The notes beneath the pieces were generated by a model. That model was not told the origin of the DNA. It did no database searches and saw only the letters and a list, made by a program, of their open reading frames with translations. Of a DNA stretch of 64,000 bases, positions 23,907-33,275 are shown piece by piece (within the stretch, counting starts at the first letter, position 1; each line of letters opens with the position of its first letter). The DNA comes from DATGMP01 sp035293565 (GTDB taxonomy: Bacteria; Pseudomonadota; Alphaproteobacteria; BOG-932; Roseiterribacteraceae), in NCBI GenBank assembly GCA_035293565.1, contig DATGMP010000023.1, positions 60,515 to 124,514 on the forward strand, written 5' to 3'. The translations under genes and the position numbers were made by a program.

Positions 23907-26318
23907 ATGATAGCCCGAACCTCCCTCGTGCTAGCGTTGTTATGGGCGCCCATAGCCGCAGCGAGCGACAACTTCGCTGCTGACGTTACCTCGTATCCCT
24001 CGTTGCTGGCGTTCTATAAGCTGGCCGACACGAGTGGTTCTTCAAGATGTTTGGATTCGAGTAGCAACGGCAATCACGGCACGGCGAGCAACATTTCGTA
24101 CAACCAGGCTCCGATCCTTGCCCTGACAACTCCCTCGTCCGCGTTTAATGGAACGACAAGCACTTGCATCCTTCCGTATACGAGCTCGGGGCCGCTCGCA
24201 TTTTCACTCGCCACTCCGTTTGCGATTGAATTCGTCGACAAATTCGGCACGCTTGGCACCGGAGCGGCGAATACAATCATTGGCAAGAACGATGTGGCGC
24301 CGAACGCCGGAGCAGCCGGTTGGTGGGTCGGGGACTACACGCCGTCAAGCGCGGGGCAGACCGGGATCGCGATCCAATTCCAAACGGGGATCTCTGGGCA
24401 TTATTGGTTTGCCGAAACGGCGAATACTTGGTCACAAGGAACAAGCCATCATGTCGGGATAACCTGGGAGGGCGACGGCACTGGGAACGTAGCCTCTCTC
24501 CACGTTTATGTGGATGGTGTTCCTCAGACTGTGAACGTTGTTTCAGGTAGCTCGCCCATCGGTACGGGCGACATTACGAATGGAATGGCTCCAAAGATTG
24601 GAGGTGCTGTTAGCTGGTATAGCAATTCAACACCAGACACGCTTTCCGACATTGCGGTTTACAACAGTGCACATCCTGCTGGTATGACGCCGCACGTACT
24701 CTTCAGCGGTAATACGCCACGTGATGCACTCGATTTCTTCCACGGACAATCCCTCGCTCAAAACAATCAGCCGCCCTTCGCCAATCCGGCGACCGGGTGC
24801 GTGGTGTTTGAGAAGGATTATTCCGATGTCGATGTGATCAACGACATCAACACCGCGGTCTGGCTTATGTTCAAGCATAATTGGACGCTGTGCGCGGTGA
24901 TGGTGAACAGCGCCTATCCGCCCAACGCCGCGTCGGCGACGCGGGCGCTGTTGGATGCGTGGGGGCTGCAGTCGGTGCCCGTCTATAATTATCAGGGCTC
25001 CGGCGGGCAGACGGGCGGGCCGGACAACGGCTTCACCAATGCCATCGAGACCAACTACCGGCCGCAGGATTCGACCGATGTCGGGATCCAGTCCTTCACG
25101 CCGTCCTCGGGCGGCGGCGCCGGCGCGGGCTACGCGGTCGGCGACGTCTTCCAGATCAACGGCGGCACGCTCGCCGGCGGCTTCGGCGCGGCCCGATATG
25201 TGGTGCTGACCACCGGGACGGGGGGCTCGGTGACGAGCGCGCGGATCAAGGAATCGGGAAGCTACACGGTCCCGCCTTCCGGAACGGTGACGACGGCCGC
25301 GCTCACCGGCAGCGGCACGGGGCTCACCGGCGCCATCACGACGGCGGCCGGCAAGGGCAATTACGGCAATGCCGAGTGGGCGCTCTTCGACCTGATCAAT
25401 GCCCACCCGGGCGGCGTGACGCTGATCAATGGCGGCCAGTCGCATCTCGATTACGCGATGGCGCAGGACCATCTCTCGGGCTTGTGCGGGCTCAGCGCGG
25501 TCGGCGTGATGCAGGGCTGGAACCCGAACAACGCGATGTATGGCGCCGGCTCGGAATTCAATTCGCAGAACACCGGATCGGAATGGGCCGCTTTCTATTC
25601 CGCGCTCGCGGCCTGCGGCACGCCCGTGCCGGTGATCTCCTACGGCGTCGAGAACACGGAGGTGAACGGCTCGGGCAATAACCAATGGGTCTATATGGGC
25701 GAGAATCCGAAATCGGTGCTGAACGGCGCCGTGATCTCGGGCTCGACGCTTACCTTGGGCTCCGTCGCGTCGGGCAGCGTCGCGATCGGCGATTATGTCT
25801 ACGGCATCAGCGTGCCGGGCGGCGTCAAAATCGTCTCGGGCAGCGGCCTTTCGTGGCAGCTGAACCGCACGCTCGGCACGATACCGGGCAGCGGCAGCGA
25901 GACCATGTTCACCAATGGCTGGGACAATCCGGCGATCGTCGCTTTTATCAACAACAGCACCGCGACCTCCGCCTGTCAGAGCGCGACGCCGTCCTTCTAT
26001 TGGTGCCGGCTCTCCTGGACGCCGCTCCTCATGTACGCGATGCAGGCCGGCATCAATCCGAACGGCAGCGGGCGCCAGCTCTGGGCGATGTGGGGCGGCA
26101 ACAACGGCACCATGACGATGAACACGCCGTCCGCCGGTGACGACAGCTGGTCGCCTACGCCGCAGTCGGGCTTCAACTTCATCACGCGGACCGCCAGCGA
26201 CGGCGTCATCAACAACCAGAATGCACTGGTCGCGAACGACAACCCGTCCAACTATCTGCCTCTCTTCCGCCGCCGCAGCGAGCCCGGCCTGAGAGCCGGA
26301 TCGCGGCATTCGAACTGA
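23907..26318 (+). CDS. chimeric secreted protein: LamG-like domain plus nucleoside-hydrolase-like fold with inserted beta domains
   Basis: The product is 803 aa. Residues 1-20 are a signal peptide. Residues ~30-270 look like a concanavalin/LamG module (SSSNGNHGTASN; HHVGITWEGDG; LHVYVDGV). From ~275 the order VVFEKDYSDVDVINDINTAV, then LLDAWGLQSVPVYNY, VTLINGG and AGSEFNSQN recalls inosine-uridine nucleoside hydrolases. This fold is interrupted by two phage-tail-like beta inserts (GYAVGDVFQINGGT; SGSVAIGDYVYGISVPGG). Base composition shifts from AT-richer to GC-rich near 24780, inside the gene. Activity is uncertain. Confidence 0.6.
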   Translation: MIARTSLVLALLWAPIAAASDNFAADVTSYPSLLAFYKLADTSGSSRCLDSSSNGNHGTASNISYNQAPILALTTPSSAFNGTTSTCILPYTSSGPLAFSLATPFAIEFVDKFGTLGTGAANTIIGKNDVAPNAGAAGWWVGDYTPSSAGQTGIAIQFQTGISGHYWFAETANTWSQGTSHHVGITWEGDGTGNVASLHVYVDGVPQTVNVVSGSSPIGTGDITNGMAPKIGGAVSWYSNSTPDTLSDIAVYNSAHPAGMTPHVLFSGNTPRDALDFFHGQSLAQNNQPPFANPATGCVVFEKDYSDVDVINDINTAVWLMFKHNWTLCAVMVNSAYPPNAASATRALLDAWGLQSVPVYNYQGSGGQTGGPDNGFTNAIETNYRPQDSTDVGIQSFTPSSGGGAGAGYAVGDVFQINGGTLAGGFGAARYVVLTTGTGGSVTSARIKESGSYTVPPSGTVTTAALTGSGTGLTGAITTAAGKGNYGNAEWALFDLINAHPGGVTLINGGQSHLDYAMAQDHLSGLCGLSAVGVMQGWNPNNAMYGAGSEFNSQNTGSEWAAFYSALAACGTPVPVISYGVENTEVNGSGNNQWVYMGENPKSVLNGAVISGSTLTLGSVASGSVAIGDYVYGISVPGGVKIVSGSGLSWQLNRTLGTIPGSGSETMFTNGWDNPAIVAFINNSTATSACQSATPSFYWCRLSWTPLLMYAMQAGINPNGSGRQLWAMWGGNNGTMTMNTPSAGDDSWSPTPQSGFNFITRTASDGVINNQNALVANDNPSNYLPLFRRRSEPGLRAGSRHSN

Positions 26319-26331
26319 AGCCTTTCACCAC

Positions 26332-26404
26332 GAAGGCACGAACGGCTCGATCAATTCATCATCCCCGCCTTCGCGGGATGATGGGTGAGATCCTTCGTGC
26401 CTTC
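26332..26404. repeat. nested inverted repeat, terminator or REP-like
   Basis: Outer arms GAAGGCACGAA (26332-26342) and TTCGTGCCTTC (26394-26404) are perfect complements. Inside lies a REP-like hairpin, CATCATCCC-CGC against GCGGGATGATG (26357-26383). It sits between the 803-aa protein gene and the next phage gene and could end transcription or be an inserted repeat unit. Confidence 0.6.
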
Positions 26405-26431
26405 ATGTGAGGAATCCCGGAGACGAATTTC

Positions 26432-27157
26432 ATGCAGCTCATTCTCAATGCCGACACGCGGCCGATTCCGTTCTTGATCGTGCAATCGACGGATCACATC
26501 ACCGGACTCACCGGTGCCGTGCCGACAGTGACGGTCTCGAAGAACGGGGCCGCCTTTGCAGCGCCGGCGGGAACCGTCGCGGAGATCGGCAATGGCTGGT
26601 ACAAGCTGACACCGACCGCGGCCGACACCGGGACCAACGGGCCGCTGCTGCTGCATGCGACGGCGACCGGCGGCGATCCGGCCGATGTCGATTGCCAGGT
26701 CGTCGCGATGAGTCCCTATGCGGCGCTGCCAGCGAATTTTGCCGGACTCGCGATCGACGGGGCGGGTGGCATCACCGTGGGCGCGTATGAGAGCGGCAAG
26801 GATCCGGCCGCCTATGTGCTCGGCAACCCCGCCAACAGGCTCGCGACCGACGCAAGCGGCGCGGTCAGCGCAAACAATCTCGCGTCGCTGCTCGATGTCG
26901 CGCTTTCGGGGCACACGACCGGGGGAACGCCGGGGGCCGCTCTGGGCAATCTGGTGAATGCGTTGGCCGAGAGCTACGCCGCGAACGGGACACCGGCGAC
27001 GCTCGCGCAGCTCCTCTATGCGATCCTGGCGATCCTCGCCAACGTCTCGCAGTCCGGCACGACGATCACCGCGACCAAGCTCGACGGCGCGACGACGGCA
27101 ATGAGCTTCACGCTGGACAGCGCCACCGCACCGACTAGCCGAAAGCGCGCGGCTTAG
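26432..27157 (+). CDS. phage structural protein of unknown role
   Basis: The product is 241 aa. The N-terminal ~95 residues (LILNADTRPIPFLIVQSTD; GNGWYKLTPTAADTGTNGPL) resemble the immunoglobulin-like module common at the start of phage baseplate and decoration proteins. The C-terminal part has alanine-rich helices and a final beta pair (TTITATKLDGATTAMSFTL). GGAG precedes the ATG. Located between terL and portal, so it may decorate the virion. Confidence 0.6.
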   Translation: MQLILNADTRPIPFLIVQSTDHITGLTGAVPTVTVSKNGAAFAAPAGTVAEIGNGWYKLTPTAADTGTNGPLLLHATATGGDPADVDCQVVAMSPYAALPANFAGLAIDGAGGITVGAYESGKDPAAYVLGNPANRLATDASGAVSANNLASLLDVALSGHTTGGTPGAALGNLVNALAESYAANGTPATLAQLLYAILAILANVSQSGTTITATKLDGATTAMSFTLDSATAPTSRKRAA

Positions 27158-27220
27158 CGGCCGGCCATTTCAACCAGGATCTTCGCAAGCAAAGAGCATT
27201 GAATATCAAGGAGCTGGACC

Positions 27221-27724
27221 ATGGCGTTGTGGCCGGTCACCGACGCGCTGGGCGCGGGCGGAGCGCAGTCGCTGCTGCTCGCGGGATTGGGCGCCGGCTC
27301 GGGCGCGACCAGCCCGCCGCCGCCTCCACCACCTCCACCGCCTTCGGGGTCGCCTGTCATGACGCCGCTTCGCACGCTGATGCCGATCCATCTCTCGGGC
27401 TATGCCGGGCGCGATTTCCCGCCGCTTTCGATCGATGCCGACGAGATTCTCGGCATCGATCTCGGCCCCGCGCTCGATCCGGGCGACACGCTGGTCGCCG
27501 CGAGCCTCGCGCTCCTCTTCTATCCGGTCGAGGCGGGCCAGACGAACTATGCGAGCGCGATCGACGGTACCGCCGCGCTGATCGGCACGGTCGCGGTGCA
27601 GGCGATCGGGCGACCGCCGCCCGGCCGGTACCTTCTGGGCTTTACCTGCCAAACAGCGGCGGGCCGCACGATCGAGATCCATTCCTTCTTCAACGCGACG
27701 AGCTTGCCAAATGCCTCCGTCTGA
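27221..27724 (+). CDS. phage protein with polyproline linker
   Basis: The product is 167 aa. A glycine-rich N-terminus is followed by about ten consecutive prolines (residues 32-41) and a C-terminal beta-rich domain (LDPGDTLVAASLALLFYPVE; RYLLGFTCQTAAGRTIEI). The C-terminal part resembles small phage proteins found next to portal genes. AAGGAG precedes the ATG. It overlaps the portal frame slightly. Confidence 0.6.
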   Translation: MALWPVTDALGAGGAQSLLLAGLGAGSGATSPPPPPPPPPPSGSPVMTPLRTLMPIHLSGYAGRDFPPLSIDADEILGIDLGPALDPGDTLVAASLALLFYPVEAGQTNYASAIDGTAALIGTVAVQAIGRPPPGRYLLGFTCQTAAGRTIEIHSFFNATSLPNASV

Positions 27725-29090
27725 CGGACGAATGACACCGCTGGAGCCCGGCTTTTTCGGCCGCCTCGCCGCCGGCATGCGCTACGCAATCCGCGGCGTG
27801 GCGCCCGACAATTGGTTCGGCCCGCTGCAGCCGATCGAGCCCGTGACGCCGGCGCTGCCCGAACCGCGTCAGTTCGATTATCTCACCGGGCTCAACATCC
27901 AGTTCCGGCCGCGCGGCGAGGAGGGGATCTCCTTCGCGCAGATGCGGGCGCTGGCCGACAGCTGGGATCTGCTGCGGCTCGTCATCGAGACGCGCAAGGA
28001 CCAGGTCGAGCGGCTGCGCTGGAACATCCGGCCGAAGCCCGCGCAGGGCGAAGTGCCGGCCAGCTTGTCGCCGGGAAATGCGGATCCGCGGATCAAGGCT
28101 CTGAAGACTTTCTTCCGCAAGCCGGACGGGGTGCATCGTTGGGGTCCTTGGCTCCGCATGCTGCTCGAGGACCTCTTCGTCATCGATGCGCCGACGCTCT
28201 ATCGGGCGCGCAATGCCGGCGGCGCGCTCATCGCGCTGGAGCCTGTCGACGGCGCGACGATCAAAGTGCTGATCGACGATCAGGGCCGCGCGCCCGAGCC
28301 GCCGGATCCCGCCTATCAACAGATTCTGCACGGCGTGCCCAAGGCGGACTTCTCGCGCGACGAGCTCCTCTACCTGCCGCGCAATCCGCGTACGGCCAAG
28401 GTCTACGGCTTCTCGCCGGTCGAGCAGATCGTCACCACCGTCAACATCGCGCTCCGTCGCCAGCAGGTCCAGCTCCAGTATTTCACCGAGGGCAATATGC
28501 CGGAGGCGCTGGTCGGCGTGCCCCAGGGCTGGACGATGGAGCAAATCCGCGAGTTCCAGGAATATTGGGACACGATCATGGCGGGCAACATCGCTGAGCG
28601 GCGCCATGCGCGCTTCGTGCCGTCCGATTTCCGCTATCAGGCGACGCGCGATGCGCCGCTCAAGGATGATTTCGACGAATGGCTGGCGCGGGTCGTTTGC
28701 TATGCCTTCTCCGCCTCGGCCGCGCCCTTCACCCGGCAGATGAACCGCGCGACCGCTGACAATGCGCAGGAGATGGCGCTCTCGGAGGGCCTCGGTCCGA
28801 TCATGCTTTGGGTCAAGGATTTGATCGATCGGGTCATCGAAGAGGATTTCGGCTGGGACGATCTCGAATTCGAATGGGCCGACGAGGAAGCGGTCGATCC
28901 GCTGAAGCAGGCGCAGCTTACGGACATGAAGCTGCGCGCGGGCCTCAAGACGATCAACGAGGCGCGGGCGGAATCCGGGCTCGATCCGATCGAAGGCGGC
29001 GACACGCCGCTCATCTACACCGGCGCCGGCGCAGTGACGCTTTCGAGCGTGCTCTCCGGTGCCGCGCAGCAACCATCCCAACAGGAGTGA
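27711..29090 (+). CDS. phage portal protein
   Basis: The product is 459 aa. It forms the ring at the capsid vertex through which DNA passes. The order LADSWDLLRLVIETRKDQVERLRW, then VDGATIKVLIDDQGRAPEPP, PRTAKVYGFSPVEQI and QEYWDTIMAGN matches siphophage portal proteins. The final ~40 residues include EARAESGLDPIEGGD. Start could be ATG 27711 or ATG 27732; both overlap or abut the previous gene. Confidence 0.88.
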   Translation: MPPSDGRMTPLEPGFFGRLAAGMRYAIRGVAPDNWFGPLQPIEPVTPALPEPRQFDYLTGLNIQFRPRGEEGISFAQMRALADSWDLLRLVIETRKDQVERLRWNIRPKPAQGEVPASLSPGNADPRIKALKTFFRKPDGVHRWGPWLRMLLEDLFVIDAPTLYRARNAGGALIALEPVDGATIKVLIDDQGRAPEPPDPAYQQILHGVPKADFSRDELLYLPRNPRTAKVYGFSPVEQIVTTVNIALRRQQVQLQYFTEGNMPEALVGVPQGWTMEQIREFQEYWDTIMAGNIAERRHARFVPSDFRYQATRDAPLKDDFDEWLARVVCYAFSASAAPFTRQMNRATADNAQEMALSEGLGPIMLWVKDLIDRVIEEDFGWDDLEFEWADEEAVDPLKQAQLTDMKLRAGLKTINEARAESGLDPIEGGDTPLIYTGAGAVTLSSVLSGAAQQPSQQE

Positions 29091-29094
29091 CGCG

Positions 29095-29958
29095 ATGCGG
29101 CTCTATGCCGAAATCACCAAGATCGACGAGGCCGAGCAGCTCGTGTTCGGCTATGCCTCCACCGAAGCGCTCGACAGCCAGGGCGAGATCGTGAAGCGCG
29201 AGGCTTTGGAGGCGGCGCTGCCGGACTATATGCGCTTCGCCAATATCCGCGAGATGCACCAGCCCTCGGCGGTCGGCGTCGCAACCGAGGCGCAGATCGA
29301 CGGCAAGGGTCTCTTCCTCGGCGCCAAGATCGTCGACCCGACGGCTTGGGAGAAAGTGATCCAGGGCGTTTACAAAGGCTTCTCGATCGGCGGTCGCGTG
29401 ACGCAGCGCGACGACACGGAGAAGCACGTCATCACCGGCCTGAGGCTGAGCGAGATCAGCCTGGTCGATCGTCCAGCCAATCCGGAGGCGGTGTTCACCA
29501 TGTACAAATCCAATGAGTGCAAGGATCTCGAGAAGCTCGGCGCGCGCAACTCGCAAGCCGATCTGGCGCTGATTCAGGAGATCCATGATCGCGCCGCGGC
29601 GCTCGGAGCGGCTTGCAGCGACGATGACGATGACGACGACCAGGCCGATGACGGACTGGATGATACGGATAAGACGCATCGCCCGCGCGACCTCGCCAAG
29701 CTTGCGGGCGAGCTCGGCGCCGCGAGGTCGCGAATCGCCGAGCTCGAAGCCGAGCGCGACCTTCTGGTGAAGACGCTCGCCGCCAAGCCGGCGGAACGGC
29801 GTGCCGCGCTCCGCGTGGCGCCCATCGACAAGGCGGCGGATTCGCGTTCCGCTGCATTTGCCCGCGAAACTCCGACCAACGACCCGATCGAGCTTACCAA
29901 ACGAGCACTGCGCCGTCCGCTGAGCCTGGCGCAGATCGAGAAGATCGCCAACCGCTGA
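29095..29958 (+). CDS. prohead protease with scaffold-like C-terminus (XkdF-type)
   Basis: The product is 287 aa. The N-terminal ~140 residues fit a herpesvirus-type/HK97-type maturation protease: VFGYASTEALDSQGE, His55 in REMHQPSAVG, Ser97 in VYKGFSIGG, and SEISLVDRPANPEA. The remaining residues form an acidic stretch (about seven Asp in a row near 182-188) and coiled-coil, as expected for a fused scaffold that is later degraded. AGGAG precedes the ATG at 29095. Confidence 0.82.
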   Translation: MRLYAEITKIDEAEQLVFGYASTEALDSQGEIVKREALEAALPDYMRFANIREMHQPSAVGVATEAQIDGKGLFLGAKIVDPTAWEKVIQGVYKGFSIGGRVTQRDDTEKHVITGLRLSEISLVDRPANPEAVFTMYKSNECKDLEKLGARNSQADLALIQEIHDRAAALGAACSDDDDDDDQADDGLDDTDKTHRPRDLAKLAGELGAARSRIAELEAERDLLVKTLAAKPAERRAALRVAPIDKAADSRSAAFARETPTNDPIELTKRALRRPLSLAQIEKIANR

Positions 29959-30078
29959 CGCGCGGGGCGCGGGCCGCCCCTTTCGACATCACTGAACGAG
30001 AAATCCCGGCGCGGCTCGCCCCTCGCGCCGGCAATGTCCCCTCGCGCCCTTGGGCAAGGACATGATGGAGCTATTCGC

Positions 30079-31566
30079 ATGAATGGAAATGTGACCGACG
30101 ACACGCTGGCGCTGATCAAGGAGTCGCTGGCCAGCGGCGAGACGCTCGCCAAGACCATCACGACCGCGAGCGGCCTGCTCGCCTACGACCTGCAGCCCTC
30201 GGCGAAGAATCTCTATCCCGCCGCGACGCCGATCCGCAACGTGCTGCCCCGCGTCGGCGGAGGCACCGGCACGGCGACAAACTGGCGGCAGGTGAACGCG
30301 ATCATCGGCTCCGGCTGGGACGCGATCGGATGGGTGCCGGAAGGCCAGCGCTCCGGCCGCATGAGCTACAGCACCTCCACGCGGTCGGCGAGCTACGCCA
30401 CCATCGGCGAAGAGGATTCGGTGACCTTCGAAGCGGTGTCGTCGGCGCAGGGCTTCGAGGATGTCCAGGCGACCGCCACGATGCGTCTCTTGCAGAAGAT
30501 GATGTTGAAGGAAGAGAACGCGTTGCTTGGCGGCAATGGATCGCTTCAGCTCGGCACCGCGCCGGCGCCGAGCTTGTCTGCGAGCGGCTCGGGCGCGACG
30601 CTGCCGGCCGCGACCTACTCGGTGATCGTCGTGGCGCTCACCTATGAAGGCTATCGCAACTCCAGCGTCTCGGGCGGTATCGCTACTACCAAGTCGGTGA
30701 CCGGGGCGGACGGCGCGACCTTCACCGTGAATGGCGGCGCGTCCGCGCCATCCGCCAATGCGACCCAGGCCGTCACGCTCGGCCAGACCCTGTTCGCCTC
30801 GGTGGCGCCGGTCGCCGGTGCGGTCGGTTATGCCTGGTTCGTGGGCGCCGTCGGATCGGAGAAGCTGCAGGCGATCACCACGATCAGCAGCGCCGCATTC
30901 TCCGCGCCGCTCTCGAGCTCGACCCAGGCCGCGTCGGCGATTGCTGCTGATTACTCCGCCAATCCGGGCCTGGCTTTCGACGGTCTCTTGACCTCGGCGC
31001 TCAAGGCCGGGTCCGGCGCCTATGTGAACTATCTCGCGACCGGCACGGCAGGAGCCGGCACTGCGCTCTCGGCGTCCGGCCGCGGCTCGGTCAACGAGAT
31101 CGATCTGATGTTGCAGAAAATGTGGGACCTGTTCGAGGTCAGCCCGACGGTGCTCTATGTCAATAGTCAAGAGCAGCGGAACATCACGTCGAAGGTCCTG
31201 TCGAGCGCATCGGCGCCGCTGCTGCGGTTCAACACCGACGGCAAGGATCCGTTCGCGATCGTGGCCAACGGCGTCGTCGAATACTACTACAATCCGTTCG
31301 CGCTCGACGGTGGTTACAAGATCCCGGTCAAGATCCATCCGTTCGTGCCACCCGGCACGATCATCGGCTGGTCGGAGAATCTGCCGGCGCAATATCAGTC
31401 CTCCAACGTGCCGAATGTCGCCGAAGTCAAGACCCGTCGCGACTATTATCGCACCGATTGGCCGCTCAAGACCCGATCCTACGAGTTTGGCGTTTACGCC
31501 GAAGAGGTGCTGGCGGTTTACGCTCCTTTCGCCATGGGCGTGATCAGCAATATCGCGAATGGTTGA
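30079..31566 (+). CDS. major capsid protein with inserted Ig/FN3-like domain
   Basis: The product is 495 aa. Residues ~1-165 and ~310-495 follow the HK97-fold plan (ITTASGLLAYDLQPSAKNLY; EIDLMLQKMWDLFEVSPTVL; FGVYAEEVLAVYAPFAMGVI). Between them, ~165-305 is a Ser/Thr/Ala-rich beta domain (LPAATYSVIVVALTYEGYRN) that looks like an immunoglobulin or fibronectin-type insertion, likely displayed on the capsid surface. GGAG at 30067 sets the ATG at 30079. Confidence 0.85.
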   Translation: MNGNVTDDTLALIKESLASGETLAKTITTASGLLAYDLQPSAKNLYPAATPIRNVLPRVGGGTGTATNWRQVNAIIGSGWDAIGWVPEGQRSGRMSYSTSTRSASYATIGEEDSVTFEAVSSAQGFEDVQATATMRLLQKMMLKEENALLGGNGSLQLGTAPAPSLSASGSGATLPAATYSVIVVALTYEGYRNSSVSGGIATTKSVTGADGATFTVNGGASAPSANATQAVTLGQTLFASVAPVAGAVGYAWFVGAVGSEKLQAITTISSAAFSAPLSSSTQAASAIAADYSANPGLAFDGLLTSALKAGSGAYVNYLATGTAGAGTALSASGRGSVNEIDLMLQKMWDLFEVSPTVLYVNSQEQRNITSKVLSSASAPLLRFNTDGKDPFAIVANGVVEYYYNPFALDGGYKIPVKIHPFVPPGTIIGWSENLPAQYQSSNVPNVAEVKTRRDYYRTDWPLKTRSYEFGVYAEEVLAVYAPFAMGVISNIANG

Positions 31567-31614
31567 CGAAGCGCGGGCCGGCCTTCGGGTCGGCCCGTTT
31601 GCTGGGAGATTTCC

Positions 31615-31800
31615 ATGGACCGACCGGCCCCTGGTTTCGTGCGCCTGATCGCGCCTTCCGGATCCTGGGAGGGTCCGACCTATGGCGGCGATCAATACCC
31701 AATCCAGCCCGACGGCACCGTCGACGTGCCGGAACACGCTGCGCCGCCGCTGCTTCGCCAGGGCGGCTTCACCCTCTGGGTCGACGGAGACGACGAATGA
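31615..31800 (+). CDS. small phage protein
   Basis: The product is 61 aa with repeated Pro/Gly turns (FVRLIAPSGSWEGPTYGGDQ), the style of small head-completion or spike-like proteins seen after capsid genes. It is translationally coupled to the connector gene through an ATGA overlap. Confidence 0.65.
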   Translation: MDRPAPGFVRLIAPSGSWEGPTYGGDQYPIQPDGTVDVPEHAAPPLLRQGGFTLWVDGDDE

Positions 31801-32357
31801 GCGCGGGCGACTTGGTTTCGATCGACGATGTGAAAGCCTATCTCGGCGGCGATCTGCAATCGAACGACGATTCGGTGCTCACCCGGCTCATCACCGCCGC
31901 GAGCGCATTCTTCACGACCGCTTGCGGCAATCCGATTTTGATTCAGAACCATGACGAGCTCTATGACGGCAAGGGCAGCACGCGACTTTACCTCCGCAAC
32001 ACTCCGGTCCTCGCCGTCACCTCGGTCGCGATCGACGACATCCCGATCCCGGCCTCGATCGCCGTTGCCGATCCGGGATGGGTCCAAAATGGCAATGTGA
32101 TCATCCTCTTCGGTTACTGGTTCAAGCGCGGCTATGCGAATGTCGCCGTAACCTACGAAGCCGGCTACGCGATGGTGCCGGCCGACGTCGCCGAGGCGGT
32201 GATCGAATTGGTGGGCCTGCGCTATCGCGGCAAGGACCGGTTGGGCAAGGCCTCCGAGAGCATGGGCGGCATCGCTACGACATCCTACACCCAGAAGGAT
32301 GTGAGCCCGTTCGTGCAGAGCGTGATCACGCGCTACATGCGGGCGAATCTCGCATGA
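31797..32357 (+). CDS. head-tail connector protein (gp6-like)
   Basis: The product is 186 aa. The N-terminus (VSIDDVKAYLGGDLQSNDDSVLTRLITAASAFF) is the helical core of phage gp6-like head-tail connectors. The C-terminus ends in AVIELVGLRYRGKDRLGKAS. It should attach under the portal. ATGA overlaps with genes on both sides mark a tight operon. Confidence 0.8.
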   Translation: MSAGDLVSIDDVKAYLGGDLQSNDDSVLTRLITAASAFFTTACGNPILIQNHDELYDGKGSTRLYLRNTPVLAVTSVAIDDIPIPASIAVADPGWVQNGNVIILFGYWFKRGYANVAVTYEAGYAMVPADVAEAVIELVGLRYRGKDRLGKASESMGGIATTSYTQKDVSPFVQSVITRYMRANLA

Positions 32358-32833
32358 TCGCTATCGAACTCGACTCGATCGATGCGGTCCGCGCGAGACT
32401 CGCCGCGATCCCTGCCGATACGGCGATCACGCTTCGCGCCGCCGGTGCGGAGCTGGCCTGTCAAATCCGGTCGGCTGCAGAAAACAACGTATCCGGCGGC
32501 CTGCTTCAGGCGCGCTCGGGCAAGCTGCGCGACAGCCTTGCCGTCGCGACCTCGACATCAGGCACAGCGATCGGCTTCTCGGTCCAGGCGATCACGCCCT
32601 ATGCCGCCTTCCAGGAATTCGGCTTCTCGGGCACCGAAAGCGTGCGCGAATTTCTACGGCGCCAGTCGATGGTCTTCGGGCGAACGATAGCGCCGAAGGA
32701 AGTGACCGTGCGCGCGCATGATCGGCAAATCGATTATCCGGGCCGGTCCTATCTGCGCTCCGCGCTCGCCCAATTTGCGCCGACGATCCACGATGTGTTG
32801 TCCAGCGCAATGGCGGAGGTTCTGAAATCATGA
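32354..32833 (+). CDS. HK97 gp10-like tail completion protein
   Basis: The product is 159 aa. IRSAAENNVSGGLLQARSGKLRDSL and YAAFQEFGFSG (the family's YA-x2-x-EFG signature), with PGRSYLRSALAQ near the end, match the HK97 gp10 / head-closure family. Overlaps both neighbours by ATGA-type junctions. Confidence 0.78.
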   Translation: MIAIELDSIDAVRARLAAIPADTAITLRAAGAELACQIRSAAENNVSGGLLQARSGKLRDSLAVATSTSGTAIGFSVQAITPYAAFQEFGFSGTESVREFLRRQSMVFGRTIAPKEVTVRAHDRQIDYPGRSYLRSALAQFAPTIHDVLSSAMAEVLKS

Positions 32834-33264
32834 GCCGCGAAGCCATCCAGTCTGCGCTGTTCGCGCTTCTGACCGACGAACGCGCCGGTATCGACGGTCT
32901 CGTACTTGCAAGTCGCAGGCTCAAAGCGCCGCAGGACGTCGGACCGGGCAACTGCCCGGCGCTGTTCCAGATCTATCGCGGCGAGACAGTCGAATGGTCG
33001 GGCACGCGCCCGCTGAAGCGAATCATGCATCTGGAGATCGTCCTCTTTGTTCATTCCGGCGATAAGAGCTTTCCGACCTCGTCGCTCCTCAATCCGATGC
33101 TGGACGCGATCGACCAGGCCTTTGGCGCGGGCGATCCCGCCAATGTGCAAACGCTGGGCGGTCTCGCCAAGCGAGTGACGATCAACGGTCACATAGCCAC
33201 GGACGAAGGCCTGCTCGGCGAATATGCCTACGCGATCGTGCCGGTCGAAATTCTGATCCCCTGA
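32830..33264 (+). CDS. tail terminator-like protein
   Basis: The product is 144 aa. The alpha/beta order (IQSALFALLTDERAGIDG, then CPALFQIYRGETVEW, MHLEIVLFVHSG and LGEYAYAIVPVEILIP) and its position between gp10-like and tail-tube genes fit tail terminator proteins that cap the tail and join it to the head. Confidence 0.7.
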   Translation: MSREAIQSALFALLTDERAGIDGLVLASRRLKAPQDVGPGNCPALFQIYRGETVEWSGTRPLKRIMHLEIVLFVHSGDKSFPTSSLLNPMLDAIDQAFGAGDPANVQTLGGLAKRVTINGHIATDEGLLGEYAYAIVPVEILIP

Positions 33265-33275
33265 AAGGACATCGC

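Noticed and set aside
24627..26309. 560-aa minus-strand frame opposite the 803-aa gene
   Set aside because: Arg/Ala-rich antisense frame without signal or domain; the plus strand has recognisable motifs.
29989..31737. 582-aa minus-strand frame opposite the capsid gene
   Set aside because: Shadow frame; the capsid protein on the plus strand is clear and the operon is rightward.
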